Source of the DNA: CAZYYO01 sp964650965
Lineage (GTDB): Bacteria > Bacillota > Clostridia > Lachnospirales > Lachnospiraceae
DNA: 6,174 nt
Assembly: GCA_964650965.1 (NCBI GenBank)
Contig: CAZYYO010000106.1
Location: 1-6,174 of the forward strand
Reading direction: 5' to 3'
Below, piece after piece: positions 1 through 5,591 of this stretch. Within the stretch, counting starts at the first letter, position 1, and each line of letters opens with the position of its first letter. The notes under the pieces are model-generated. The model saw nothing but the letters and a program-made list of their open reading frames with translations. It was not told the origin of the DNA and made no database searches. Both the position numbers and the translations under genes were made by a program.

Positions 1-98
1 ATTGTCTCTATATTATGCTCTCTCATGTGAGAAAGAAGCTCGACACGATCTGCATCGAACTTCTTATCTTCATAATGAGCATGACTTTCAAATATCAT
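1..98 (-). CDS. tatD: TatD family metal-dependent hydrolase/DNase, N-terminal fragment (cut by window edge)
   Basis: Thirty-two codons are visible, reading MIFESHAHYEDKKF and onward to HNIET, before the window ends. The H6-A-H8 pair right after a hydrophobic start is the first metal-binding motif of TatD-family hydrolases (usually MIFDTHAHY in Firmicutes), which are Mg2+-dependent 3'-5' exonucleases acting in the cytoplasm. The ATG at 98 sits 19 bases after the metG stop and has a ribosome binding site (AAGGAAATGAG) in that gap, so it is almost certainly translated from the metG transcript. The order metG-tatD is the one known from Bacillus and many Clostridia, where rnmV and ksgA often follow; those would lie to the left. 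The rest of the catalytic residues cannot be seen. Identification rests on the short N-terminus plus the gene order. Confidence 0.88.
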   Translation of the reverse strand, partial: MIFESHAHYEDKKFDADRVELLSHMREHNIET

Positions 99-117
99 AT
101 CTCATTTCCTTCTTCAT

Positions 118-2073
118 TTATGCAATCTCTGCTCCATGAGGCATCGGTTTCTCTGGTGTCATTAATGCCAGATTGCCTTCTGCATCCTCTGCACACAGAA
201 GCATTCCTTCTGATAATACCCCTGCCAGCTTGGCTGGCTTCAGGTTCACTAATACCATAACCTTCTTACCTACCATTTCCTCTGGGGAATAATATTTCTT
301 AATTCCTGATACAATCTGCTTAGTCTCGCTTCCAATGCGTACCTGAGAACAAAGCAGCTTCTTGGACTTGGGAACCTCTTCGCAGGCAACAATCTCACCT
401 ACCTGAAACTGCAGCTTCATGAAATCATCATACGCAATTTCTGCTTTCGCCTCGATATCTATTCCCGGCTCTATCTCTTCTGTCGCTTCTTCCACTGGTG
501 GATGAAGCTCTGCAACCTTGGCTAATACTTCATTTACATCTAATCTTGCAAATAAGATTTCCGGCTGATCTGTCACCTTGGTTCCACTTACATAGTGTCC
601 AAAGGTATTTAAATCCTCAAAAGCAACTTCCCTGGCATTCAGCTGTGTTAGAATCTTCTCTGCTGTTTCCGGCATAAAGCTCTTTAACAGGGTTGCTCCC
701 ATTGCAATGCTGTCTACCAGGTTATACAGCACTGTTGCCAGACGGTCTGACTGTGCTTCGTCCTTAGCAAGTGCCCAAGGCATGGTTTCATCAATGTATT
801 TATTACATCTCTTAAATAAGTTGAAGATTTCTGTCATTGCATCTGCAACTCTTAAATCCTTCATCTTCTCTTCTACTTTAACAACCGTTGTAGTAACTAC
901 CTGTTTTAAATCTTCATCCACGTCCTGGGATACACCCTTGTTGGATACAACCCCATCAAAATATTTGTTGCTCATAGAGATGGTACGATTTACCAGGTTA
1001 CCTAAGGTATTGGCCAGATCTGAATTAATTCTTTCTACCAGAAGCTCCCAGGAAATAACACCGTCGTTATCAAATGGCATTTCGTGAAGCACAAAATAAC
1101 GAACTGCATCTACACCGAAGAAATCCACCAGCTCGTCTGCATAAATTACATTTCCTTTGGATTTGCTCATCTTGCCATCACTTTGGATTAACCATGGGTG
1201 TCCAAATACCTGTTTGGGAAGTGGTAAGTCCAGTGCCATTAAGAAAATTGGCCAGTATATGGTATGGAAACGAATAATATCCTTACCTATCAGGTGCAAA
1301 TCAGCAGGCCAGTTCTTGTTAAATAAGTCGCTGCTGGTTCCATCGCAGTCGTAGCCGATTCCAGTAATGTAGTTGGTTAATGCATCCAGCCATACATAGA
1401 CTACGTGCTTTGGATCGAAGTCTACCGGAATTCCCCAGGTAAAAGAGGTTCTGGATACACACAGATCCTGAAGTCCCGGCAGAAGGAAGTTGTTCATCAT
1501 CTCATTCTTGCGGGATACCGGCTGAATAAATTCCGGATGCTCATTAATATAGGTAATCAGTCGGTCTGCATACTTACTCATTTTAAAGAAATATGCTTCT
1601 TCCTTGGCTGGCTGTACCTCTCGGCCACAGTCAGGACATTTGCCATCCACTAACTGGGACTCCGTCCAGAAGGATTCACAGGGTGTACAATACATTCCTT
1701 CATAGGAGCTCTTGTAGATATCTCCCTGGTCATACAGCTTCTTGAAAATCTTCTTAACCTGCTTCTCATGGTCTTCATCTGTGGTACGGATGAATTTATC
1801 ATAAGAGGTGTCCATCAAATCCCAAATCTGCTTCACCTGTCCGGATACATTATCAACGTATTCCTTTGGAGTAATTCCAGCTTCCTGAGCCTTCAGCTCA
1901 ATCTTTTGTCCATGCTCATCAGTTCCTGTCTGGAAAAATACGTCATAACCTTCCTGGCGTTTATAACGAGCAATGCTGTCAGCAAGGACAATCTCATAGG
2001 TATTGCCAATGTGTGGCTTTCCTGAGGTATATGCAATTGCTGTTGTGATATAATATTTTCCTTTGTTACTCAT
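118..2073 (-). CDS. metG: Methionyl-tRNA synthetase (MetRS)
   Basis: This is a class Ia aminoacyl-tRNA synthetase that charges tRNA-Met with methionine using ATP, in the cytoplasm; it is essential. It is full length (651 residues). The HIGH-type ATP-binding motif is present as HIGN at 21-24, followed by the GTDEHG motif. A zinc knuckle has four cysteines, C129/C132 and C146/C149. The KMSKS loop is at 301-305. The anticodon-binding helical domain follows, and an acidic linker leads to a C-terminal EMAP-II/Trbp111-like tRNA-binding domain from about residue 548, which usually mediates dimerisation. The start at 2073 is set by the standard N-terminus (KYYITTAIAYTSGKPHIGN) and by an AGGAG whose first bases overlap the stop codon of the upstream gene, about 12 bases before the ATG. 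It is the second gene of an operon with the zinc-ribbon gene upstream and tatD downstream. No T-box leader is visible before the operon. No key residue is missing. Confidence 0.98.
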   Translation of the reverse strand: MSNKGKYYITTAIAYTSGKPHIGNTYEIVLADSIARYKRQEGYDVFFQTGTDEHGQKIELKAQEAGITPKEYVDNVSGQVKQIWDLMDTSYDKFIRTTDEDHEKQVKKIFKKLYDQGDIYKSSYEGMYCTPCESFWTESQLVDGKCPDCGREVQPAKEEAYFFKMSKYADRLITYINEHPEFIQPVSRKNEMMNNFLLPGLQDLCVSRTSFTWGIPVDFDPKHVVYVWLDALTNYITGIGYDCDGTSSDLFNKNWPADLHLIGKDIIRFHTIYWPIFLMALDLPLPKQVFGHPWLIQSDGKMSKSKGNVIYADELVDFFGVDAVRYFVLHEMPFDNDGVISWELLVERINSDLANTLGNLVNRTISMSNKYFDGVVSNKGVSQDVDEDLKQVVTTTVVKVEEKMKDLRVADAMTEIFNLFKRCNKYIDETMPWALAKDEAQSDRLATVLYNLVDSIAMGATLLKSFMPETAEKILTQLNAREVAFEDLNTFGHYVSGTKVTDQPEILFARLDVNEVLAKVAELHPPVEEATEEIEPGIDIEAKAEIAYDDFMKLQFQVGEIVACEEVPKSKKLLCSQVRIGSETKQIVSGIKKYYSPEEMVGKKVMVLVNLKPAKLAGVLSEGMLLCAEDAEGNLALMTPEKPMPHGAEIA

Positions 2074-2088
2074 TGTAATTCTAATCTC

Positions 2089-2457
2089 CTACTCTTCTTC
2101 AAACATACTGTCTACTTTTGCTCCGCAGGTACTGCAAAACAAAGCATTGTCTGGTATTTTTGCTCCACATTTTGGGCAAAGCTTAGCACCCTTCACTTCC
2201 ATCAGCTGCTCCTGCAGCTCCTTCATTCGTGCCAGGGATGTTTCGATTTCTTCCATGGAATCATCTTCTGCCGGTTCGTCTTCCTTGTGAGCTTCATAAT
2301 ATTTTCTTCCCAGCTCCTGGAATTTCTTGTCTATGAAATCCTGCTGGTTCTTGATTTCATACTGAAGTTTTGCCACATCTCCAACGATCTTGGCTTTTTG
2401 GCTGACCTCTTTGCCTGTATCAATAATGGCGTCTGTTATTTTATCAAAAATATCCAT
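2089..2457 (-). CDS. Coiled-coil protein with C-terminal zinc ribbon, function unknown
   Basis: This is a 122-residue cytoplasmic protein with no signal peptide or membrane segment. Residues from about 5 to 90 are charged and helical, and probably form two coiled-coil segments separated by an acidic stretch (EDEPAEDDSMEE). The C-terminus holds a zinc ribbon with C94-P-K-C97 and C108-S-T-C111, eleven bases of protein sequence apart, as in the zinc_ribbon_2/DZR group. Similar small proteins (helical N-terminus, zinc ribbon at the end) are annotated only as zinc-ribbon domain proteins in Clostridia; no reaction is known to me. It has an excellent ribosome binding site (AGGAGG, nine bases before ATG) and is the first gene after a strong promoter. 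Its stop codon is part of the metG ribosome binding site and the two genes are 15 bases apart, so they are cotranscribed and perhaps translationally coupled. That suggests, without proving it, a housekeeping role. Confidence 0.9.
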   Translation of the reverse strand: MDIFDKITDAIIDTGKEVSQKAKIVGDVAKLQYEIKNQQDFIDKKFQELGRKYYEAHKEDEPAEDDSMEEIETSLARMKELQEQLMEVKGAKLCPKCGAKIPDNALFCSTCGAKVDSMFEEE

Positions 2458-2466
2458 TGTGCAATT

Positions 2467-2472
2467 CCTCCT
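2467..2472 (-). promoter_or_regulatory. Ribosome binding site of the zinc-ribbon gene
   Basis: A perfect AGGAGG lies nine bases before the ATG at 2457. It fixes the start of the first gene in the metG operon and predicts strong translation. Confidence 0.85.
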
Positions 2473-2520
2473 GTATTTATCATACTTTTATTGCCGTTCT
2501 ATTTCAAAAGTCTATTCCCT

Positions 2521-2549
2521 ATTATAAACATAATGAGCAGGTTTTTCAA
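2521..2549 (-). promoter_or_regulatory. Vegetative (sigma-A type) promoter of the zinc-ribbon/metG/tatD operon
   Basis: The -35 box TTGAAA (2549-2544) and a perfect -10 box TATAAT (2526-2521) are separated by exactly 17 bases. The predicted start of transcription is near 2514, giving a leader of about 57 bases before the zinc-ribbon gene. This is too short for a T-box or SAM riboswitch, so the operon looks constitutive at this promoter. The promoter lies just beyond the terminator of the preceding transport operon, which agrees with a transcription unit boundary here. Confidence 0.82.
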
Positions 2550-2562
2550 TGATTATCCACGA

Positions 2563-2620
2563 AATAAAATCCATCCTGTGGGTACATTTTCCATAAAATG
2601 TGAATTCCTCAGGATGGATT
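2563..2620 (-). terminator. Two-tier hairpin terminator after the cation exchanger gene
   Basis: Reading on the minus strand, 2620-2610 (AATCCATCCTG) pairs perfectly over 11 bp with 2578-2568 (CAGGATGGATT). Inside it, 2601-2595 (ACATTTT) pairs over 7 bp with 2590-2584 (AAAATGT) around an ATGG loop. The two stems are separated by an asymmetric internal loop of 8 and 5 bases. The T-rich tract TTTTATTT follows immediately. It lies 35 bases after the exchanger stop codon and before the next promoter, so it most likely ends the mntP-exchanger transcript. The interrupted T-tract and the elaborate stem are slightly unusual for a simple intrinsic terminator. Confidence 0.75.
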
Positions 2621-2655
2621 GGTCTATTACACTTCTTCTATTTTATTGAGCTGTA

Positions 2656-3630
2656 CTATCTGATACAAATATAAACCACGTACATGGCATACAGCACCAG
2701 CATAATGATACCTTCCGGCTTGGTTAATTTCTTTCTGATTACACACATCAGCCATACAATGACGCTGAATACGATTAATATAATGATATCAATAATATTA
2801 TCCATTAAGAATGTCATAGGACTAATAACTCCGGCAATTCCCAGCACCATTAGAATGTTGAAAATGTTAGAGCCAATCACATTTCCCACTGCCATGTCCA
2901 GCTCATTCTTTCTGGCTGCCACCATGGAGGTTACTAATTCCGGAAGGCTGGTACCAAATGCGATAATGGTAAGTCCAATGATGGTTTCTGTAATACCAAG
3001 GGACTTGGCAATGGTTACAGCACCCTCTACAACTCCATCTCCACCAAACTTAATGGCAATAATTCCACCGATAATATACACAATACATTTCCAGGTTGGA
3101 AGATCCTTAATCTCTTCTACCTCTGCTTCGAATTCTGATTGTTCTGCATTCTCTGTTCCCTGTTTTCTTGCCTTTAAGGCTCCCTGAATCATATTCAGGA
3201 TAAATAATGCAAATATTACAAGGAATACAATACCATCAACTCTTCCCAGGCTCATTCCTACAAATCCCAAAATACCTAAGAGTGCTGCACAAATCACGGA
3301 AAATGGGAAGTCCTTCTTCAATACGCCTCTATCTACAAACATTGGATTAAATAATGCACATGCTCCTAATACAACCATCAGGTTGAAGATATTAGAGCCT
3401 ACTACATTACTGATTGCCAGGGAATTGGCATTGTTCATTGCTGCTGCAATACTTACTGCCGTTTCCGGAAGGGATGTTCCCATTGCCACAATGGTCATTC
3501 CTATGATAAGAGATGGAATTCTTAATTTCTTTGCAACGGCTGAGCTTCCCTCTACAAAGAAATCTGCTCCCTTTACTAACAATACAAATCCAATAACTAA
3601 TAACACTAACGCCCAAATAATTGCTGCCAT
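2656..3630 (-). CDS. CaCA-family cation exchanger (YrbG-like Na+/Ca2+ antiporter)
   Basis: This is an integral membrane antiporter of the Ca2+:cation antiporter family, 324 residues, the usual length for bacterial YrbG-type members. Two inverted alpha-repeats are clear: GTSLPE at 51-56 with GSNIFN at 78-83, and GTSLPE at 226-231 with GSNIFN at 253-258. The glutamates of these motifs (E56, E231) are the expected ion ligands. About ten hydrophobic segments flank an acidic, charged cytoplasmic loop at about 153-178. The start at 3630 has AGAGGAG about seven bases upstream. It lies 67 bp after mntP, with no convincing terminator or promoter between, so it should be cotranscribed and come under the manganese riboswitch. 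Family membership is certain; substrate is not. Ca2+ is the default prediction, but the context suggests Mn2+ export or a link between Ca2+ and Mn2+ handling. Confidence 0.93.
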   Translation of the reverse strand: MAAIIWALVLLVIGFVLLVKGADFFVEGSSAVAKKLRIPSLIIGMTIVAMGTSLPETAVSIAAAMNNANSLAISNVVGSNIFNLMVVLGACALFNPMFVDRGVLKKDFPFSVICAALLGILGFVGMSLGRVDGIVFLVIFALFILNMIQGALKARKQGTENAEQSEFEAEVEEIKDLPTWKCIVYIIGGIIAIKFGGDGVVEGAVTIAKSLGITETIIGLTIIAFGTSLPELVTSMVAARKNELDMAVGNVIGSNIFNILMVLGIAGVISPMTFLMDNIIDIIILIVFSVIVWLMCVIRKKLTKPEGIIMLVLYAMYVVYICIR

Positions 3631-3674
3631 GTTTTTTCTCCTCTTTCTTGTTTTCGCTTCTTATCTATTATGGA

Positions 3675-3690
3675 ATAAGGCTTGCCTTAT
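3675..3690. other. Small perfect hairpin between mntP and the exchanger gene
   Basis: ATAAGG and CCTTAT form a 6-bp stem around a four-base loop in the 67-bp spacer. On the transcribed (minus) strand no T-tract follows, so it is unlikely to terminate the operon; it might be an RNA processing or stability element. On the plus strand a short T-run follows, but no plus-strand gene needs a terminator here. Confidence 0.3.
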
Positions 3691-3697
3691 GATTTTT

Positions 3698-4273
3698 CTA
3701 CAATAATCCCAGGTGTTCTACAAGAATATTGATTCCCAATAGAATGAGAATAACTCCACCCAGAATTTCTGCTTTTGCTTTATATTTATTTCCAAAAATG
3801 TTACCGATAAATACGCCCAGAGCTGAAATAATAAAGGTTACCACACCAATTACGGTAATGGCCTCTATGATATTAACCTCCAGAAACGCAAAGGTGATTC
3901 CTACTGCCAGAGCATCAATGCTTGTGGCAATAGCCAGTACCAGCAGCTCCTTCATGTCCAGCGGTGGGTCCATTTCCTTAATCTCTACCGGTTCGTTCTT
4001 CTCTCGTACAGCTTCTAACACCATCTTGCCACCAATAAATTCCAGCAGGATAAATGCTACCCAGTGATCTATTCTGGTAATATATTCTACAAAGTAGCTT
4101 CCCAAAAGCCATCCAATCAATGGCATAAGTGCCTGAAATCCACCAAAGAATAAGGCGATGGTAAGACATTGCTTCTTATTTACTTGTCTCATTGCCAGTC
4201 CCTTACAGATGGAGACTGCAAATGCGTCCATTGCCAGACCAACTCCCATAAATACCAATCCCAGGATTCCCAT
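3698..4273 (-). CDS. mntP: Manganese efflux pump MntP
   Basis: This is a small six-segment inner-membrane exporter that removes excess Mn2+ from the cytoplasm. The protein is 191 residues from the chosen start, close to the family's usual 185-190. It shows the two internal repeats of the family: GLAMDAFAVSICKG near residue 12-25 (D16) and ATSIDALAVGITFA near 116-129 (D120). The segment GGFQALMPLIGW and the conserved GNIFGNKYKAKAEILGG near the C-terminus are also typical. The ATG at 4273 was chosen because AGAGG lies about seven bases before it and the protein begins directly with the first membrane helix. The same frame is open back to an ATG at 4366, but that codon lies within the riboswitch terminator hairpin, so the extra 31 residues are not real. 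An ATG at 4300 is possible but has a weaker ribosome binding site. Expression is predicted to be switched on by Mn2+ through the leader upstream. Confidence 0.95.
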   Translation of the reverse strand: MGILGLVFMGVGLAMDAFAVSICKGLAMRQVNKKQCLTIALFFGGFQALMPLIGWLLGSYFVEYITRIDHWVAFILLEFIGGKMVLEAVREKNEPVEIKEMDPPLDMKELLVLAIATSIDALAVGITFAFLEVNIIEAITVIGVVTFIISALGVFIGNIFGNKYKAKAEILGGVILILLGINILVEHLGLL

Positions 4274-4331
4274 GCTGTACCTCTTGTTTCCTTTATTCAT
4301 ATGTAGTTTATCCATTTCCCTGGCAATAAAT

Positions 4332-4377
4332 AAAAAAAGAGACCCATGCATACAGACTTTCTGCATACATGAGTCTC
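4332..4377 (-). terminator. Riboswitch-controlled intrinsic terminator before mntP
   Basis: On the minus strand, 4377-4363 (GAGACTCATGTATGC) pairs with 4353-4339 (GTATGCATGGGTCTC) over 15 bp with three G-U wobbles, closing a nine-base loop. Seven Ts follow (4338-4332). This is a strong rho-independent terminator located between promoter and gene, the hallmark of transcription attenuation. Its 5' arm contains the 3' strand of the aptamer's P1 helix (4373-4368), so the two structures exclude each other. Confidence 0.92.
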
Positions 4378-4451
4378 ATTCATTAAGATTTGCCAGGTCT
4401 AGGACCGAGGTTGTTGACAAATCACGCATTCACGCAAACTACTCCCTCACA
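4368..4451 (-). ncRNA. yybP-ykoY-type manganese riboswitch aptamer
   Basis: The leader RNA carries sequence marks that I recognise from the yybP-ykoY class, which binds Mn2+ and often precedes mntP. These are GGGAGTAG near the 5' side (4446-4439), GTCAACAAC in the middle, and AATGAGAC before the closing strand. P1 can form between 4451-4446 (TGTGAG) and 4373-4368 (CTCATG), six pairs with two G-U wobbles. TTTGC just after the GGGAGTAG block can pair with GCAAA before the 3' part, forming the next helix, and GGTC/GACC gives a short hairpin in between. P1 formation would sequester the terminator's 5' arm, so metal binding should allow read-through into mntP (ON switch). Class assignment is by motif memory and genomic context, not by a covariance-model search. 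Confidence 0.88.
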
Positions 4452-4460
4452 ACTTATTTC

Positions 4461-4489
4461 ACTATAACGAATCGACTGGGACTTGTCAA
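4461..4489 (-). promoter_or_regulatory. Promoter of the riboswitch-mntP-exchanger operon
   Basis: A perfect -35 box TTGACA (4489-4484) and a -10 box TATAGT (4466-4461) are separated by exactly 17 bases, with an A-rich run upstream that could act as an UP element. Transcription should begin near 4454, only a few bases before the aptamer P1 strand, as expected for a riboswitch leader. The -35 box overlaps the last codon and the TGA stop of the ORF6N gene. Confidence 0.9.
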
Positions 4490-5415
4490 ATATTTTTTTC
4501 ATTCTCAAGCTTATGTAAGATATCATTCATCATTCCGGAATTATTCAATATGCTAATGGCAAAACACTTTTTGCCTGCATCTTTTAATGAAGCTCCAATG
4601 TGATAAAGCCTCTCATGATCAATAATCAAAAACCTGTCATGAAATTCATCTGTATATTTCACTTGCAACTTCGGGTACTGTTGATTAAAAATTTCCACAT
4701 CCTTCTCTGATAATTTTGTTTTCCTAACTGTGTAGATTTTTACGTCTACCCCCTCTTTCTTTTTTGCCAGGATATTCAATGTTGCCATGTCAACATAATT
4801 ATCAACTAATACAATACTCGTTACTGCACTACTTATAAAATCAACCAGCAAACTAAACGCATCATATATTTGTCCATCAAAAAATATTTTTTGCTGTGAT
4901 TCTTTATGGTCTGAAATATAATCAAAGATGATATCTAATTTTTCGTCTGTTCTTTTTTGATACTCAATCTGATTTAATTCAACAGAACTTACTTTCTCAA
5001 ATAACAGCTGATTATTAGACATAAAATGTCGCATTTCAACAAAGGCTCGCATAATATTAATACTAATATTTATCGCCGTGTCACTATGTAGAACACTTGC
5101 AAGCATTGATATCCCCTGCTCCGTAAAAACATAAGGCAACGACCTGCGACCACCATAGTTATTCTGACCCAAACTTGAAATTCCAATTTGGCATTTCAAG
5201 TTTGCATACTCATTTTCCGTCAACTGAAATCTAAAATCCTCTGGGAAACGTCTTTCGTTTCTCTTAACAGCTCGATTTAGAATGCCTGTTTCCACTTGAT
5301 AAAGCATTGCCAGATCACTATCCATTAAAACTTGTTTGTCTCTCACTACATGAATAAGATTTTTTATAGAAATTAATTCTATCATTAAATCTGACTGTGC
5401 TACTTCTTGATCCAT
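4486..5415 (-). CDS. ORF6N-domain protein with C-terminal PLD-like half-site
   Basis: A 309-residue soluble protein. Residues about 12-105 form an ORF6N domain, a DNA-binding module related to KilA-N/Bro domains and common in phage antirepressors: LISIKNLIHVVRDKQVLMDSDLAMLY, then RRFPEDFRFQLT (55-66), NLKCQ (72-76) and GGRRSLPYVFTEQG (88-101). A helical linker (about 110-185) leads to a phospholipase-D-like domain with one motif, H259-D-R261-FLIID and GASLKD at 274-279. The usual lysine of HxK is replaced by arginine. Members of this family occur in chromosomes and prophages; their role is not established, and DNA-dependent regulation is only inferred. The ATG at 5415 was chosen because GGAG lies six bases before it; the ATG at 5454 has no ribosome binding site and lies inside a repeat. 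The gene is visibly more A+T-rich than its neighbours, has its own promoter and stands alone, suggesting horizontal acquisition. Confidence 0.9.
   Translation of the reverse strand: MDQEVAQSDLMIELISIKNLIHVVRDKQVLMDSDLAMLYQVETGILNRAVKRNERRFPEDFRFQLTENEYANLKCQIGISSLGQNNYGGRRSLPYVFTEQGISMLASVLHSDTAINISINIMRAFVEMRHFMSNNQLLFEKVSSVELNQIEYQKRTDEKLDIIFDYISDHKESQQKIFFDGQIYDAFSLLVDFISSAVTSIVLVDNYVDMATLNILAKKKEGVDVKIYTVRKTKLSEKDVEIFNQQYPKLQVKYTDEFHDRFLIIDHERLYHIGASLKDAGKKCFAISILNNSGMMNDILHKLENEKNI
5172..5202. repeat. Near-perfect 31-bp palindrome inside the ORF6N coding sequence (copy B)
   Basis: AACTTGAAA and TTTCAAGTT (outer 9-bp arms) and CCAA/TTGG (inner arms) are arranged symmetrically about one central base; 14 of 15 base pairs match. 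It encodes residues N72 to S81 of the ORF6N protein (NLKCQIGISS). A related 31-bp dyad lies just before the start codon of the same gene, matching at 26 of 31 positions when this copy is read on the minus strand and the other on the plus strand. Confidence 0.8.
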
Positions 5416-5431
5416 GTTGTTCTCCAATCGC

Positions 5432-5462
5432 AACTTGAAACGCCAAATTCGCATTTCATATT
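5432..5462. repeat. Imperfect 31-bp dyad upstream of the ORF6N start (copy A), possible operator
   Basis: This copy keeps the left arm AACTTGAAA exactly, then GCCAAATT in the centre and a weaker right arm (TTTCATATT); 11 of 15 possible pairs match. It occupies the leader between promoter and ribosome binding site, ending 17 bases before the ATG at 5415. Its position makes it a candidate binding site for a repressor, possibly the ORF6N protein itself; that function is inference. Confidence 0.6.
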
Positions 5463-5480
5463 AATCTGCTACTTTTATGC

Positions 5481-5497
5481 ACCACTCATTGTGTGGT
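5481..5497. repeat. Short inverted repeat at the ORF6N transcription start
   Basis: ACCAC and GTGGT are separated by seven bases and cover roughly the first bases of the predicted ORF6N transcript (start near 5493). It may be a small operator or a 5' hairpin; a 5-bp stem could also arise by chance. Confidence 0.3.
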
Positions 5498-5499
5498 TA

Positions 5500-5528
5500 A
5501 TTATAGCACAATCCAATACGTTGAACAA
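5500..5528 (-). promoter_or_regulatory. Promoter of the ORF6N gene
   Basis: A perfect -10 box TATAAT (5505-5500) is preceded by TG in the extended -10 position (TGCTATAAT). A weak -35 box, TTGTTC (5528-5523), lies 17 bases upstream. The predicted start near 5493 gives a leader of about 78 bases that contains the copy A dyad. Confidence 0.75.
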
Positions 5529-5591
5529 CTATTATCTTCTATTTTCCCCAACTGCTTTTTCTCGTATATCCTCTCTTTACATTTCACAGTT

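Noticed and set aside
2287..2649. Plus-strand open frame of 120 codons spanning the promoter and terminator before the zinc-ribbon gene
   Set aside because: It reads through the minus-strand promoter and terminator hairpin and part of the zinc-ribbon gene, with no ribosome binding site or familiar motif.
2458..2655. Possible T-box or SAM riboswitch upstream of the metG operon
   Set aside because: The leader from the predicted start (about 2514) is only about 57 bases, no T-box core or S-box motif is visible, and the only strong hairpin lies upstream of the promoter as the terminator of the previous operon.
2684..3187. Plus-strand open frame of 167 codons opposite the cation exchanger gene
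   Set aside because: It is antisense to a clear membrane transporter, shows no recognisable domain, and has no promoter or good ribosome binding site. It is a by-product of the codon bias of the real gene.
5416..5454. ORF6N start at the upstream ATG (322 residues)
   Set aside because: No ribosome binding site precedes it, the extra residues (MRIWRFKLRLENN) fall in the repeat A region, and the ATG at 5415 has GGAG at proper distance.
5172..5462. Invertible DNA segment (phase-variation switch) bounded by the two 31-bp copies
   Set aside because: The copies are inverted relative to each other, but inversion would reverse the start of the ORF6N gene, no recombinase gene is in the window, and the arms differ at five positions. 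An operator pair is simpler, though inversion is not fully excluded.
5463..5591. Terminator after the HMA gene
   Set aside because: Only a weak AACTG/CAGTT match about 35 bases apart and no hairpin with a T-tract were found, so no terminator is annotated.
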